Of a stretch of DNA of 64,000 nt, positions 35,497-43,834 are shown piece by piece. The notes below the pieces were generated by a model. The model worked only from the letters and a program-made list of their open reading frames with translations. It ran no database searches and was not told where the DNA came from. Made by a program: the position numbers and the translations under genes. Each line of letters begins with the position of its first letter. Positions within the stretch are counted from its first letter, which is position 1. The DNA is from Allomuricauda sp. (lineage in GTDB: Bacteria > Bacteroidota > Bacteroidia > Flavobacteriales > Flavobacteriaceae), in NCBI GenBank assembly GCA_003712125.1, contig RHLF01000001.1:930001-994000 (forward strand), given 5' to 3'.

Positions 35497-36069
35497 ATGC
35501 AACATCTTTTAGCAACGATTAGAAACTGTAATACATGTTTGGAGCATTTGCCTCTTGGTCCGAGACCTATTGTTGCGGCGCACCCCGAATCTAAAATTGC
35601 CATAATAGGGCAGGCACCTGGGAGCAAGGTTCACGAAACGGGAGTGCCTTGGGATGATCCCAGTGGAATACAATTGCGAAAATGGTTGGGGGTGACCAAT
35701 GAACAATTCTACGATGAAAAAATATTCGCCCTGATTCCAATGGGCTTTTGTTATCCCGGAAAAGGCAAATCGGGTGATTTACCGCCTAGACCGGAATGTG
35801 CTCCGCAATGGCACAAACAACTTTTGGAAAATATGCCCAAGCTGAAAATGACCATACTAATTGGCCAGTACGCGCAGCACTATTATTTAGGTGAGGCACG
35901 TAAAAAGAACTTGACGGAAACCGTCAAGCATTACCAAAACTATTTGCCGCGTTATTTTGTGCTCCCGCACCCTTCACCACGAAATCGATTTTGGCTTAGT
36001 AAAAACCCTTGGTTCCAAAAGGAAGTGCTTCCGCTACTTCAAGAAAAAGTTATTGCCACAATTATTTAG
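35497..36069 (+). CDS. Uracil-DNA glycosylase superfamily protein with four Fe-S-type cysteines
   Basis: A 190-residue protein of the family 4/5-like UDG group. The active-site region GQAPGSKVHETGVPWDDPSG (about 38-57) and the C-terminal HPSPRNRFW motif match. Cys11, Cys14, Cys85 and Cys101 lie at positions expected for a [4Fe-4S] cluster. It should excise uracil or other deaminated bases from DNA. The frame is open upstream inside the DUF819 gene, but the ATG at 35497, 2 bp after that stop, gives the natural start. Its 3' end overlaps the convergent lipoprotein gene by 8 bp. Confidence 0.85.
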   Translation: MQHLLATIRNCNTCLEHLPLGPRPIVAAHPESKIAIIGQAPGSKVHETGVPWDDPSGIQLRKWLGVTNEQFYDEKIFALIPMGFCYPGKGKSGDLPPRPECAPQWHKQLLENMPKLKMTILIGQYAQHYYLGEARKKNLTETVKHYQNYLPRYFVLPHPSPRNRFWLSKNPWFQKEVLPLLQEKVIATII

Positions 36070-36547
36070 ATGGTGTGAAAAGCAACTTTTTTTCACCAAA
36101 AGTAACCGTAATGGTATCCCTTAAAATTTTTGGCTTTCTATTTACCATATCTATTTCTTTTAGTGAAATCGCGTATAATAAATCGTCAATGGTTTGATGA
36201 TTTTTAACCCATTCGTGCTTCATAATTTTGAACTGCCCAAATTCTTTGGATTCAACTTTACCTATAGCTCTAAACCCAAATTTTTTGTCTACGTATAGTC
36301 TCACAATCAACACTTGAGATTGGTTGCCAAAGTTCCTGAAGTAAGCTGGCATTATTCTTATAAAATCATCATTCAAAAAAGATATTTGTTGAGAGTCGCC
36401 AATAATTTTAGCAGTTGAACCCAAGGAATCTATATGGTCATATCCAATAATGCTGTCATTATACATCAGAGCTTTACAAGAATTCAGACCTATTGTAAAG
36501 ACAATAAAACATGAAACAATAATGGTGTTTCTAGTAAACACTGCCAT
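36062..36547 (-). CDS. Hypothetical lipoprotein
   Basis: A 161-residue protein starting MAVFTRNTIIVSCFIVFTIGLNSC; the hydrophobic stretch followed by LNSC is a lipoprotein signal. I do not recognise the mature part, which is mixed alpha/beta by eye with a RLYVDKKFGFRAIGKV strand-like region and ends in an ITVTFGEKKLLF strand. The start overlaps the end of the upstream AhpD-like gene by 17 bp (an ATG one codon earlier is possible), so it is probably coupled to it. Longer readings of the same frame run antisense-free through that gene and look like overlap artefacts. Confidence 0.65.
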   Translation of the reverse strand: MAVFTRNTIIVSCFIVFTIGLNSCKALMYNDSIIGYDHIDSLGSTAKIIGDSQQISFLNDDFIRIMPAYFRNFGNQSQVLIVRLYVDKKFGFRAIGKVESKEFGQFKIMKHEWVKNHQTIDDLLYAISLKEIDMVNRKPKILRDTITVTFGEKKLLFTPSK

Positions 36548-37133
36548 CATGTTTCCCCTTTTCCCAGCCGTGTTTTCCAAGGTATTGGCCCGCGCTTTCC
36601 ACGGCACCATCTTCAATAGAGGTACCCATACTATCATTCCAACGGTTGAGGTAACCAAATAAGGAAATCACGCCCAGCATTTCAACAATTTCGCCGTCGT
36701 TCCAGTGTTCATGTAACCGTCTTTTGATATCGGCATCAACTGCATTGGGCACTTGAGATGCGACCAAAGAGAAATCCAAAGCTGCCCGTTCAGCCTCTGA
36801 GAAAGCGGGATGTGTTCGGTATTCCCAAATATTGTCCAATTGCTCTTGTTCGGCACCATAGCGTTCCGCGGCCCGAATGGCATGAGCCTGGCAATATCGG
36901 CACCCCGTGGCATTGCTGCTGACCCAGGCAATCATTCGTTTTAGTGCGGAGGTAACACGGCCTTCATTGGCCATTACCGCTTTGTTCAAGTTGATGAACG
37001 CTTTGGAAATGGCAGGGCGATGTTGCATGGTGAGAACTGAATTTGGGCAAAACCCTAAGGTTTCATTAAAGAATTCAGCCAGTTTTTTGGTTTCAAGATC
37101 GTGTTCGGGATTGAGTGGTTCTACTAATGCCAT
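36531..37133 (-). CDS. Carboxymuconolactone decarboxylase/AhpD-like protein
   Basis: A 200-residue helical protein of the AhpD-like group. The redox pair CRYC (Cys78, Cys81) with His84 follows the pattern of AhpD-type peroxidase partners (CxxCxxxH). The start MALVEPLNPEHD was chosen over an upstream codon at 37175 because that extension is short, ends in the promoter region and lacks conserved features. The protein likely reduces peroxides or acts on a related thiol substrate. It is divergent from an OsmC-family gene, another peroxide-type protein, with 47 bp between the starts. Confidence 0.83.
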   Translation of the reverse strand: MALVEPLNPEHDLETKKLAEFFNETLGFCPNSVLTMQHRPAISKAFINLNKAVMANEGRVTSALKRMIAWVSSNATGCRYCQAHAIRAAERYGAEQEQLDNIWEYRTHPAFSEAERAALDFSLVASQVPNAVDADIKRRLHEHWNDGEIVEMLGVISLFGYLNRWNDSMGTSIEDGAVESAGQYLGKHGWEKGKHDGSVY

Positions 37134-37180
37134 GATGGGTCTATTTGTCGTATTTTTAACCTTTGCAAGAAACAAAAATT

Positions 37181-37609
37181 ATGGGAGCTATAAATCATAT
37201 TACGACAAAATGGTTAGGGCAGATGGCCTTCGAAAGCAACAATCCTTCAGGTCATGATTTAAAGATTGATGCAGGACCTGAAGATGGTGGCGAAAGTAGC
37301 GGATACCGTCCTAAGGCCTTAATGCTTTCGGCCTTGGCCGGGTGTTCGGGTTTGGATGTCGCTTCACTGATCAAAAAAATGAAACTCGATGTTGGCAGCT
37401 TTCACATCGAAACCATTGGTGAACTGACCGATGAACACCCAAAGTACTACCATAGTGTTAAAGTTGAGTACCACTTTTATGGGTCAAATTTAAATGAAGA
37501 CAAATTGCAACGTGCCGTTGACCTGTCTGTTGAAAAATATTGTGGCGTAATGGAAATGTTTAGAAGATTTGCTGCGATAGAAATAGAAACCAACTATCAC
37601 CACGAATAA
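37181..37609 (+). CDS. OsmC-family peroxide reductase-like protein
   Basis: A 142-residue OsmC/Ohr-fold protein. The two reactive cysteines expected of the family are Cys55 (ALAGCSGLDV) and Cys121 (EKYCGVMEM). Such proteins form tight dimers and reduce organic or fatty-acid hydroperoxides. The ATG at 37181 is used; a six-codon extension upstream lacks support. It is divergent from the AhpD-like gene and lies 8 bp before recJ. Confidence 0.9.
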   Translation: MGAINHITTKWLGQMAFESNNPSGHDLKIDAGPEDGGESSGYRPKALMLSALAGCSGLDVASLIKKMKLDVGSFHIETIGELTDEHPKYYHSVKVEYHFYGSNLNEDKLQRAVDLSVEKYCGVMEMFRRFAAIEIETNYHHE

Positions 37610-37617
37610 ATCACCCA

Positions 37618-39306
37618 TTGCGCTGGACCTTACAACCAACTCCTGATCAGCAACAGCTTGAAAATCTTTCGAATGTATTGAAGGTGGATGCCCTTATTGC
37701 CCGATTGCTTCTTCTGCGGGGGATAAACGACTTTGAAACGGCTAAAAATTTCTTTCGCCCCCAGCTCGATGATTTACATGATCCTTTTTTAATGCAGGAC
37801 ATGAGAACAGCCGTTGATCGCATCAAAAAGGCCATCGCAAGTAACGAGAATATTTTGGTATATGGTGATTATGATGTTGATGGCACAACTGCTGTAGCGC
37901 TTCTTGCTACCTATCTTAAAGAAAACTACCCCAATATCGCCACCTACATTCCAGACCGATACGGTGAAGGGTATGGTATTTCAACCCAAGGTATAGACTT
38001 TGCAGAAGACAACGACTTTACGCTGATCATCGCTTTGGATTGTGGCATCAAGGCAATTGACAAGGTGGTTTATGCCAAAGAAAAAGGCATTGATTTTATT
38101 ATTTGTGACCACCATAGGCCAGGAGATAAGTTGCCGGAAGCGGTGGCCGTTCTAGACCCTAAAAGAAAGGATTGCAGTTACCCTTATAAGGAGCTTTGTG
38201 GCTGCGGGGTAGGGTTTAAGTTGGTTCAGGCCTTGGCATCTGAAAAAGGACAAACGGTTTCAGAATTGAAAGGCTATTTGGATTTGGTTGCAACGGCAAT
38301 AGCAGCAGATATTGTACCCATTACCGGTGAGAACCGCGTTATGGCCTACTATGGTTTACAGGTGATCAATGCCGAACCCCGAACGGGAATTCAGGCCATT
38401 GTGAACCAAATCAAAAAAAGGGAGCTAACGATAACAGATGTGGTTTTCATTGTCGCCCCGCGAATTAATGCCGCGGGACGAATGAAGCATGGGCAATATG
38501 CCGTAGACCTGCTAATGGAAACCGACTTGATTCAAGCCCAATCTTTTGCCGGAGAAATCGAAGAGTTCAACACGAATCGGCGAAGCCTAGATCAAGAAAT
38601 TACCGCAGAAGCCCTGCAACAAATACTTGAAAACAATGAACAAGAACGGTTTACCTCTGTTGTATACGGAGAAGACTGGCATAAAGGGGTCATTGGAATT
38701 GTTGCTTCTCGGTTAACCGAGACCTACTATCGCCCAACGTTGGTGTTTGCCAAAAGCGGGGATAAGCTGGCAGCTTCGGCACGATCGGTAAAAGGGTTTG
38801 ACGTTTATAAAGCGTTGGAAGGATGTGCAGACTGCATTGAGCAATTTGGGGGACACAAGTATGCTGCAGGGCTAACCTTGCTGGAATCGCAATATGAAAC
38901 CTTCAAAAAGCAGTTTGAGCAAACCGTTTCGGAAACGATAGACCCTGAGCTATTGACCCCAGAAATTCATATCGATGCCGTAATTGGTTTGGATGAGGTT
39001 ACACCAAAATTGATGCGGTTGATTCATCAATTTGCACCTTTTGGGCCCGGGAACATGACCCCGGTTTTTATGGCAAAAGGCTTGAATGATACAGGCCATG
39101 GCCGTTGTGTGGGCCAAGATGACAAACATCTTAAGTTAAGTGTTGCGCAGCAGGGTACAAACCCTATTGGGGCAATTGGGTTTAATCTGGGCAGCAAATT
39201 GGCCCAAGTAAAAAACAAGCAGCTGTTTGATATGGTCTTCACTGTTGAAGAAAATGAATGGAACGGCCAGGTAAGTTTGCAGTTAAAAATTAAGGATATT
39301 CGATGA
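37618..39306 (+). CDS. recJ: Single-stranded-DNA-specific exonuclease RecJ
   Basis: A 562-residue 5'-3' exonuclease that degrades single strands in recombination, base-excision and mismatch repair. The DHH-family motifs are present: GDYDVDGTTA (about 83-92) and ICDHHRPG with DHH at 164-166. The later GIVASRLTE, SARSVKGFDVYKAL and FGGHKYAAGL motifs are those of the DHHA1/OB region. It starts with TTG, giving MRWTLQPTP, the usual start. The stop codon overlaps the start of the VOC gene (ATGA). Confidence 0.96.
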   Translation: MRWTLQPTPDQQQLENLSNVLKVDALIARLLLLRGINDFETAKNFFRPQLDDLHDPFLMQDMRTAVDRIKKAIASNENILVYGDYDVDGTTAVALLATYLKENYPNIATYIPDRYGEGYGISTQGIDFAEDNDFTLIIALDCGIKAIDKVVYAKEKGIDFIICDHHRPGDKLPEAVAVLDPKRKDCSYPYKELCGCGVGFKLVQALASEKGQTVSELKGYLDLVATAIAADIVPITGENRVMAYYGLQVINAEPRTGIQAIVNQIKKRELTITDVVFIVAPRINAAGRMKHGQYAVDLLMETDLIQAQSFAGEIEEFNTNRRSLDQEITAEALQQILENNEQERFTSVVYGEDWHKGVIGIVASRLTETYYRPTLVFAKSGDKLAASARSVKGFDVYKALEGCADCIEQFGGHKYAAGLTLLESQYETFKKQFEQTVSETIDPELLTPEIHIDAVIGLDEVTPKLMRLIHQFAPFGPGNMTPVFMAKGLNDTGHGRCVGQDDKHLKLSVAQQGTNPIGAIGFNLGSKLAQVKNKQLFDMVFTVEENEWNGQVSLQLKIKDIR

Positions 39307-39689
39307 GGATAGAGCATTTAGCGATTTGGGTTATTGAGCTTGAGGCGTCTAAAAAATTTTACGAAACCTATTTTGATGCAAATAGCGGACAACGGTATCT
39401 AAACCCTAGCAAACAATTTACCTCCTATTTTTTGGATTTTAATTCAGGTTCCCGACTCGAATTGATGCATAGACCTGATATTACAAAAGTTTTAGATCAA
39501 GGAAAAGAATCCATAGGCCTTGCACATTTTGCCATTTCGGTTGGATCAGAAGAAAAAGTTGATAGCTTGACTGAACAGCTTCGTCAAGACGGCTTTCAAA
39601 TACTTGGGGAGCCAAGAACCACAGGTGATGGTTATTATGAAAGTATAGCTCTTGACCCTGACGGGAACAAGATAGAAATTACTGTCTAG
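39303..39689 (+). CDS. VOC-family (glyoxalase-like) protein
   Basis: A 128-residue vicinal-oxygen-chelate fold protein. The first motif MRIEHLAIWV supplies a metal-binding His, HFAISVGSEE a second one, and the C-terminal IALDPDGNKIEIT a third ligand (Glu), the pattern of glyoxalase I/lactoylglutathione lyase-like proteins. The substrate is not evident. It overlaps recJ by 4 bp and is followed 1 bp later by the MFS gene, so the three form one operon. Confidence 0.85.
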   Translation: MRIEHLAIWVIELEASKKFYETYFDANSGQRYLNPSKQFTSYFLDFNSGSRLELMHRPDITKVLDQGKESIGLAHFAISVGSEEKVDSLTEQLRQDGFQILGEPRTTGDGYYESIALDPDGNKIEITV

Positions 39690-39690
39690 T

Positions 39691-40962
39691 ATGTCTAAAT
39701 CGTTAGATCCTTACGCTTCATTGCGCTACAAAGAATTCAATATTTTTTTATTGGTACGCTTTGCCATGGTGTTTGCATGGAGTATGCAATTTATTGTAAT
39801 TGAATGGCAGGTTTACGCATTGACAAAAGATCCCTTGGCATTGGGGATTATTGGTTTAATGGAAATAATTCCGGCCGTTAGCATTGCACTATTTGCGGGC
39901 CATATTGTAGATCAAAAAGAGAAACGAAACCTGCTGATAAAATGCATCTTGGGCTTTTCGGTGGTTAGTTTTGGGCTTTTTTTGGTCACCCTACCTTCGA
40001 TTGAAAAAGATTTTGCCTCAAAGTCGATTTTGTACACCATTTACGCCCTCGTCTTTTTGGGAGGGTTGGTTCGGGCCTTTATTGGTCCCACTATATTTTC
40101 CTTGATTGCATTGATTGTGCCTAAAAAAATCTACCCCAATGCGGCCACGTGGAGCAGTTCTACCTGGCAGGTGGCATCGGTTATGGGGCCTGCTTTTGCG
40201 GGGTTTTCAATAAGTTGGATCGGGGTGCACTGGTCACTTTGTATCATTTTCGGATTTTCAATCTTAGCGCTTCTATTCCTGTCCCAAATTTCTCGCAAAC
40301 CTATTTTGAACCCGAAACTGGGGGAGCCTATCTTCCAAAGTCTCAAAGACGGGATCCAATTTGTATTTAGCACAAAAGCCATTTTGGGAGCCTTGACACT
40401 TGATATGATTGCAGTTCTTTTTGGTGGGGCCGTAGCCCTATTGCCAATTTATGCCCAGGACATTCTGAATGTGGGCTCCGAAGGCTTCGGCATTTTGCGT
40501 GCTGCCCCCGCTGTTGGCGCATCGATAACGATGTTGGCTTCCACCCGCTTCCCACTGCATAAAAACGCAGGTAAAAAATTGTTATGGGCGGTGTTTGGTT
40601 TCGGACTGTGTATTATCGTTTTTGGGCTGTCAAAACTATTTTGGATTTCTGTAATAGCGCTATTTATAAGTGGCGCTGTGGATGGCGTTTCTATGATCAT
40701 TCGCCAAACCATTTTGCAACTAAAAACACCTGACAATATGCGCGGGCGGGTGGCTTCAGTAAATTCAATTTTTGTGGGATCTTCCAATGAACTTGGGGCC
40801 TTTGAAAGTGGTGTGACCGCTAAACTTATGGGTACGGTTACGGCGGTGGTCTTTGGAGGTTGTATGACCCTTTTGACTGTGGGGGGAATGGCAGCGTTTT
40901 TCCCCAGTTTTAGAAAATTGGATTTGAGCAAGGACGTAGAAGCACAAGAAGGGGCCGACTAA
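39691..40962 (+). CDS. Major facilitator superfamily transporter
   Basis: A 423-residue inner-membrane protein with about 12 TM helices. The first loop carries GHIVDQKEKRNLLI, the motif-A-like GxxxDxxxRR signature between TM2 and TM3, and IRQTILQLKTPDNMRGRVAS near the C-terminal half is typical of the EntS/drug-exporter branch. The substrate is unknown. Its end overlaps the convergent lpxH gene by 4 bp. Confidence 0.87.
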   Translation: MSKSLDPYASLRYKEFNIFLLVRFAMVFAWSMQFIVIEWQVYALTKDPLALGIIGLMEIIPAVSIALFAGHIVDQKEKRNLLIKCILGFSVVSFGLFLVTLPSIEKDFASKSILYTIYALVFLGGLVRAFIGPTIFSLIALIVPKKIYPNAATWSSSTWQVASVMGPAFAGFSISWIGVHWSLCIIFGFSILALLFLSQISRKPILNPKLGEPIFQSLKDGIQFVFSTKAILGALTLDMIAVLFGGAVALLPIYAQDILNVGSEGFGILRAAPAVGASITMLASTRFPLHKNAGKKLLWAVFGFGLCIIVFGLSKLFWISVIALFISGAVDGVSMIIRQTILQLKTPDNMRGRVASVNSIFVGSSNELGAFESGVTAKLMGTVTAVVFGGCMTLLTVGGMAAFFPSFRKLDLSKDVEAQEGAD

Positions 40963-41726
40963 TTTTCAAACTTTTCAAGTTTCAAGCTTTCCCCATCAAA
41001 GACGGCATAGGTAAAATAGGAAATCCAATCCCCTAAATTCGTGTACCTTGAATTTTCGTTCAGCTTAATTTCGATGGGCAAATGGCGGTGCCCAAATATG
41101 AAGTGGTCATAGTGTTGGGTTTGTAGTTTGCGCTTACAATATTGCACCAACCACTCCTTGTCTTCACCCAAAAAGGTGATGTCTGAATCTCCGGAAATTA
41201 TTTTGTTGTTTATGGAAAGATGCTGCGCTAAACGCACCCCTAAATCAGGATGGAGCCATCTAAAAAACCACTTCGCAATAGGATTGACGAATACCTTCTT
41301 CATGCGTTTGAAGCCCTTATCGCCGGGTCCGAGCCCATCACCATGTCCGATCAAAAATTTCTTGTCATTAATGACCAATTCTTGAGGGGCATGGTAAACA
41401 GGAATTCCCAATTCTTCCTCAAAATATCCGTTCATCCACAAATCGTGGTTCCCAACGAAAAAGGTAATCGGAATACCGGCATCGCTAAGCTCAGCAAGCT
41501 TCCCCAGAACACGGGTAAAACCTTTGGGGACCACCGTTTTGTATTCAAACCAAAAATCAAATAAATCTCCCATCAAAAAAATAGCGGCAGCATCTGACTT
41601 TACAGTATCGAGCCAGGCGACAAATTTCTTTTCCCTGGGCAAACTGTCCCTTGTATTTGGTGCGCCAAGGTGATTGTCGCTGGCAAAATAGACGTTCTTA
41701 TTTTTTGGAAGTTGAATGGCTTGCAT
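40959..41726 (-). CDS. lpxH: UDP-2,3-diacylglucosamine diphosphatase
   Basis: Hydrolyses UDP-2,3-diacylglucosamine to lipid X in lipid A synthesis. The 255-residue protein has the calcineurin-like metallophosphatase motifs: SDNHLG, GDLFDFWFEY, GNHDLWM, GHGDGLGPGD and FGHRHLPIEI. The ATG at 41726 is preferred to a TTG four codons upstream. It is 14 bp after the Gfo/Idh gene. Outer-membrane lipid A synthesis fits a Gram-negative flavobacterium. Confidence 0.9.
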   Translation of the reverse strand: MQAIQLPKNKNVYFASDNHLGAPNTRDSLPREKKFVAWLDTVKSDAAAIFLMGDLFDFWFEYKTVVPKGFTRVLGKLAELSDAGIPITFFVGNHDLWMNGYFEEELGIPVYHAPQELVINDKKFLIGHGDGLGPGDKGFKRMKKVFVNPIAKWFFRWLHPDLGVRLAQHLSINNKIISGDSDITFLGEDKEWLVQYCKRKLQTQHYDHFIFGHRHLPIEIKLNENSRYTNLGDWISYFTYAVFDGESLKLEKFEN

Positions 41727-41740
41727 GCTGTAATCCAAAG

Positions 41741-42928
41741 TTAATCCCTTTTAAAGAATTCATCCCAACGAATCGTCTTGCCTGATTGGGCCGAGGCTTT
41801 CGCCGCTTCAAGTATTTGCATAACAACCAAATTGTTCTCTATTGATGAAACATCAAAGGTACCCAGCGGTTGCCCATTCTTGACCACCTGTGCCAATAGG
41901 GCGAAGGGATCGTGCAGGCCGCTTTGCAAAGGAGCAGCTTTTTCGGTTGAAGGTCCGAGTTCTTCATCCTCCAAAACCACAAGATCATCACCGTTTAAGG
42001 TGTGAACATAACCAGTTTTGCCATAGAGCTCCATGTCTTTCCTATTGTGTGACCAGTTCCATGAAGCTTGTATGATTACTTGGGTTGTGGGGTAGTTTAA
42101 AATAATTGTGGCATCGTCATCTACCTTGGGATATTTATCCGGTTTGAATTGACGAGTGACGGCAGTAACAGTTTCCGGAACTTGCCCTTGCAAAAACCAG
42201 GTCGCTAAATTGGCACCGTAACAGCCGAAATCGGTTATTGCACCCCCACCATTGCGCACAGGGTCGGTCAACCATTCAAGAAATTCCTCATTGCATCCAA
42301 TTTCAATCGGACCAGGATGTCCGTGATGAAAAACCATGCGCTGAATAGGCCCAAAGCGTTGCTCTTGATTTGCAAGCTGGTAGGCGCGATAATTTGAGGC
42401 GTACCATGAAGTTTCATAATTGGTCAAGAGGTGCACTTCGTTTTTTTGGGCAAGCTCCGCCATTTTCACGGCGTGCTCCCAGTTTACCGCCAAGGGTTTT
42501 TCAACCATAATATGCACTCCTTTTGGTGCAAAAAAAGCTACGGTTTCCAAATGTTCACTAATGGAATTGAATGCGAGTACAGCCTCGGGTTTTACCTTCT
42601 TGTATAGGGCTTCCATCGAATCGAACACCAACTCCATAGCATAGCCGTGTTGTTCGCTATAGCGTTTGGCCAAATCTTGATTGGGTTCTACGATGCCAAC
42701 AATTTCGACATCGCCAAAATTTTCTCTTCCCAAAATCCAATGTACATGGGTATGGGTCAAGCCAATCACGGCCACTTTAAGCGGCTCACCCTTATAGGAA
42801 TAGGCCTCCGTCATTGAGGTACTTTTTTCAGCTGCTTCCATTGAACTATTAGGTTCATTTTTCGATTGTCCACAATTCAGAAAAAGAACGATAAAAGAGA
42901 GGAGGAATGCCGTTTTTAATAGGTTCAT
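41741..42928 (-). CDS. Gfo/Idh/MocA-family oxidoreductase with a lipoprotein signal
   Basis: A 395-residue NAD(P)-binding oxidoreductase. The N-terminus is a lipoprotein signal (MNLLKTAFLLSFIVLFLNC, Cys19), which is unusual for this cofactor class because the protein would sit outside the cytoplasm. The Rossmann strand VAVIGLTHTHVHW replaces the usual GxGxxG, and the EKPLAVNWEHA motif is present, as is the C-terminal dimerisation domain. Sugar or inositol oxidation is the usual role. It lies 2 bp after the 37-aa gene and 14 bp before lpxH. Confidence 0.82.
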   Translation of the reverse strand: MNLLKTAFLLSFIVLFLNCGQSKNEPNSSMEAAEKSTSMTEAYSYKGEPLKVAVIGLTHTHVHWILGRENFGDVEIVGIVEPNQDLAKRYSEQHGYAMELVFDSMEALYKKVKPEAVLAFNSISEHLETVAFFAPKGVHIMVEKPLAVNWEHAVKMAELAQKNEVHLLTNYETSWYASNYRAYQLANQEQRFGPIQRMVFHHGHPGPIEIGCNEEFLEWLTDPVRNGGGAITDFGCYGANLATWFLQGQVPETVTAVTRQFKPDKYPKVDDDATIILNYPTTQVIIQASWNWSHNRKDMELYGKTGYVHTLNGDDLVVLEDEELGPSTEKAAPLQSGLHDPFALLAQVVKNGQPLGTFDVSSIENNLVVMQILEAAKASAQSGKTIRWDEFFKRD

Positions 42929-42930
42929 TG

Positions 42931-43044
42931 TTATCTTTTGAATCTTCGGTTGTTGCGTACACGGCTAATGATATAGATAGCGATTACCAACAAGGCTACG
43001 ATTGGCAAAACAATATCACTATTTAAAAAAGAGAGGATATCCAT
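42931..43044 (-). CDS. 37-residue single-TM small protein
   Basis: A short ORF starting MDILSFLNSDIVLPIVALLV, with one hydrophobic segment (about residues 9-25) and a basic tail (SRVRNNRRFKR). It starts 1 bp after the stop of the enoyl-CoA hydratase gene and ends 2 bp before the oxidoreductase gene, which is the spacing of a real operon gene. A longer reading of the frame runs inside the enoyl-CoA hydratase gene and is rejected. The function is unknown. Confidence 0.7.
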   Translation of the reverse strand: MDILSFLNSDIVLPIVALLVIAIYIISRVRNNRRFKR

Positions 43045-43045
43045 A

Positions 43046-43813
43046 TTATTTTTTGAATTTTTCCAACGCTTTTTTGGTGGCAGCAGATAGGGCAAGATTG
43101 CCCGACATACGCGCACGCACCCCCATAAGCTCAGGCCAGTCATCTGTACCTTCCCAAAGTACTCGTTTCATTTGGGATAGGGCCTCCGGATTGTAGGAGG
43201 CCAATTTTTCCAGGTGGATTTCAATTTCTTTATCCATATCCGCAATAGTGTCGTGTACTTTAGCGTACAGTCCTTTTTCTTTGGCCCAATAGGCATTTTT
43301 CCATTCCGAGGGATACAATGAAAGTTCTGCCATTGCCGCAACGCCAATTTTTCTTCGTACTGCCGGTTCAATCACAAAGGGACCAATACCAATGGCAACT
43401 TCAGAGAGCTTAATGGCAGCATCAACTGTGGCATGCACATAATCACAGGCTGCGGCCAACCCGACTCCGCCACCAACAGCTTTTCCTTGAATTCTTCCCA
43501 CGATGGGTTTGCTGCAGGAACGCATGGCATTGATGACCTTGGCAAAACCACCAAAAAAAGCTTCACCCTCTGGAAGCGATGAAATGGCCACCAATTCATC
43601 AAAAGAGGCCCCTGCGCAAAAGGCCCGCTCTCCCTCAGATTTTAAGAGGATTACAGCAACTTCAGCATTGTTTGAAAGGTTGTCAAGTTCATTGGCCAAG
43701 CGATCGAGCAGTTCTGAGACAAACGAGTTGCTTGCAGGATGACCGAATTCGATATGGGCGACCTTGTTTTTTATGTTAGTGAAAAGGCTTCCGTTGGCTC
43801 TTTCGGTTCCCAT
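43046..43813 (-). CDS. Enoyl-CoA hydratase/isomerase-family protein
   Basis: A 255-residue crotonase-fold protein. The oxyanion-hole motif AFCAGASFDEL (about 62-72) and the IQGKAVGGGVGLAAACDYV loop (about 107-125) are both present; the usual catalytic Glu pair is not obvious, and the second acidic residue position needs an alignment. Candidate substrates are enoyl-CoA thioesters. It starts 21 bp after the MATE gene stop and leads into the 37-aa gene. Confidence 0.85.
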   Translation of the reverse strand: MGTERANGSLFTNIKNKVAHIEFGHPASNSFVSELLDRLANELDNLSNNAEVAVILLKSEGERAFCAGASFDELVAISSLPEGEAFFGGFAKVINAMRSCSKPIVGRIQGKAVGGGVGLAAACDYVHATVDAAIKLSEVAIGIGPFVIEPAVRRKIGVAAMAELSLYPSEWKNAYWAKEKGLYAKVHDTIADMDKEIEIHLEKLASYNPEALSQMKRVLWEGTDDWPELMGVRARMSGNLALSAATKKALEKFKK

Positions 43814-43834
43814 AGTTGTTTGTTTGACCCAAAA

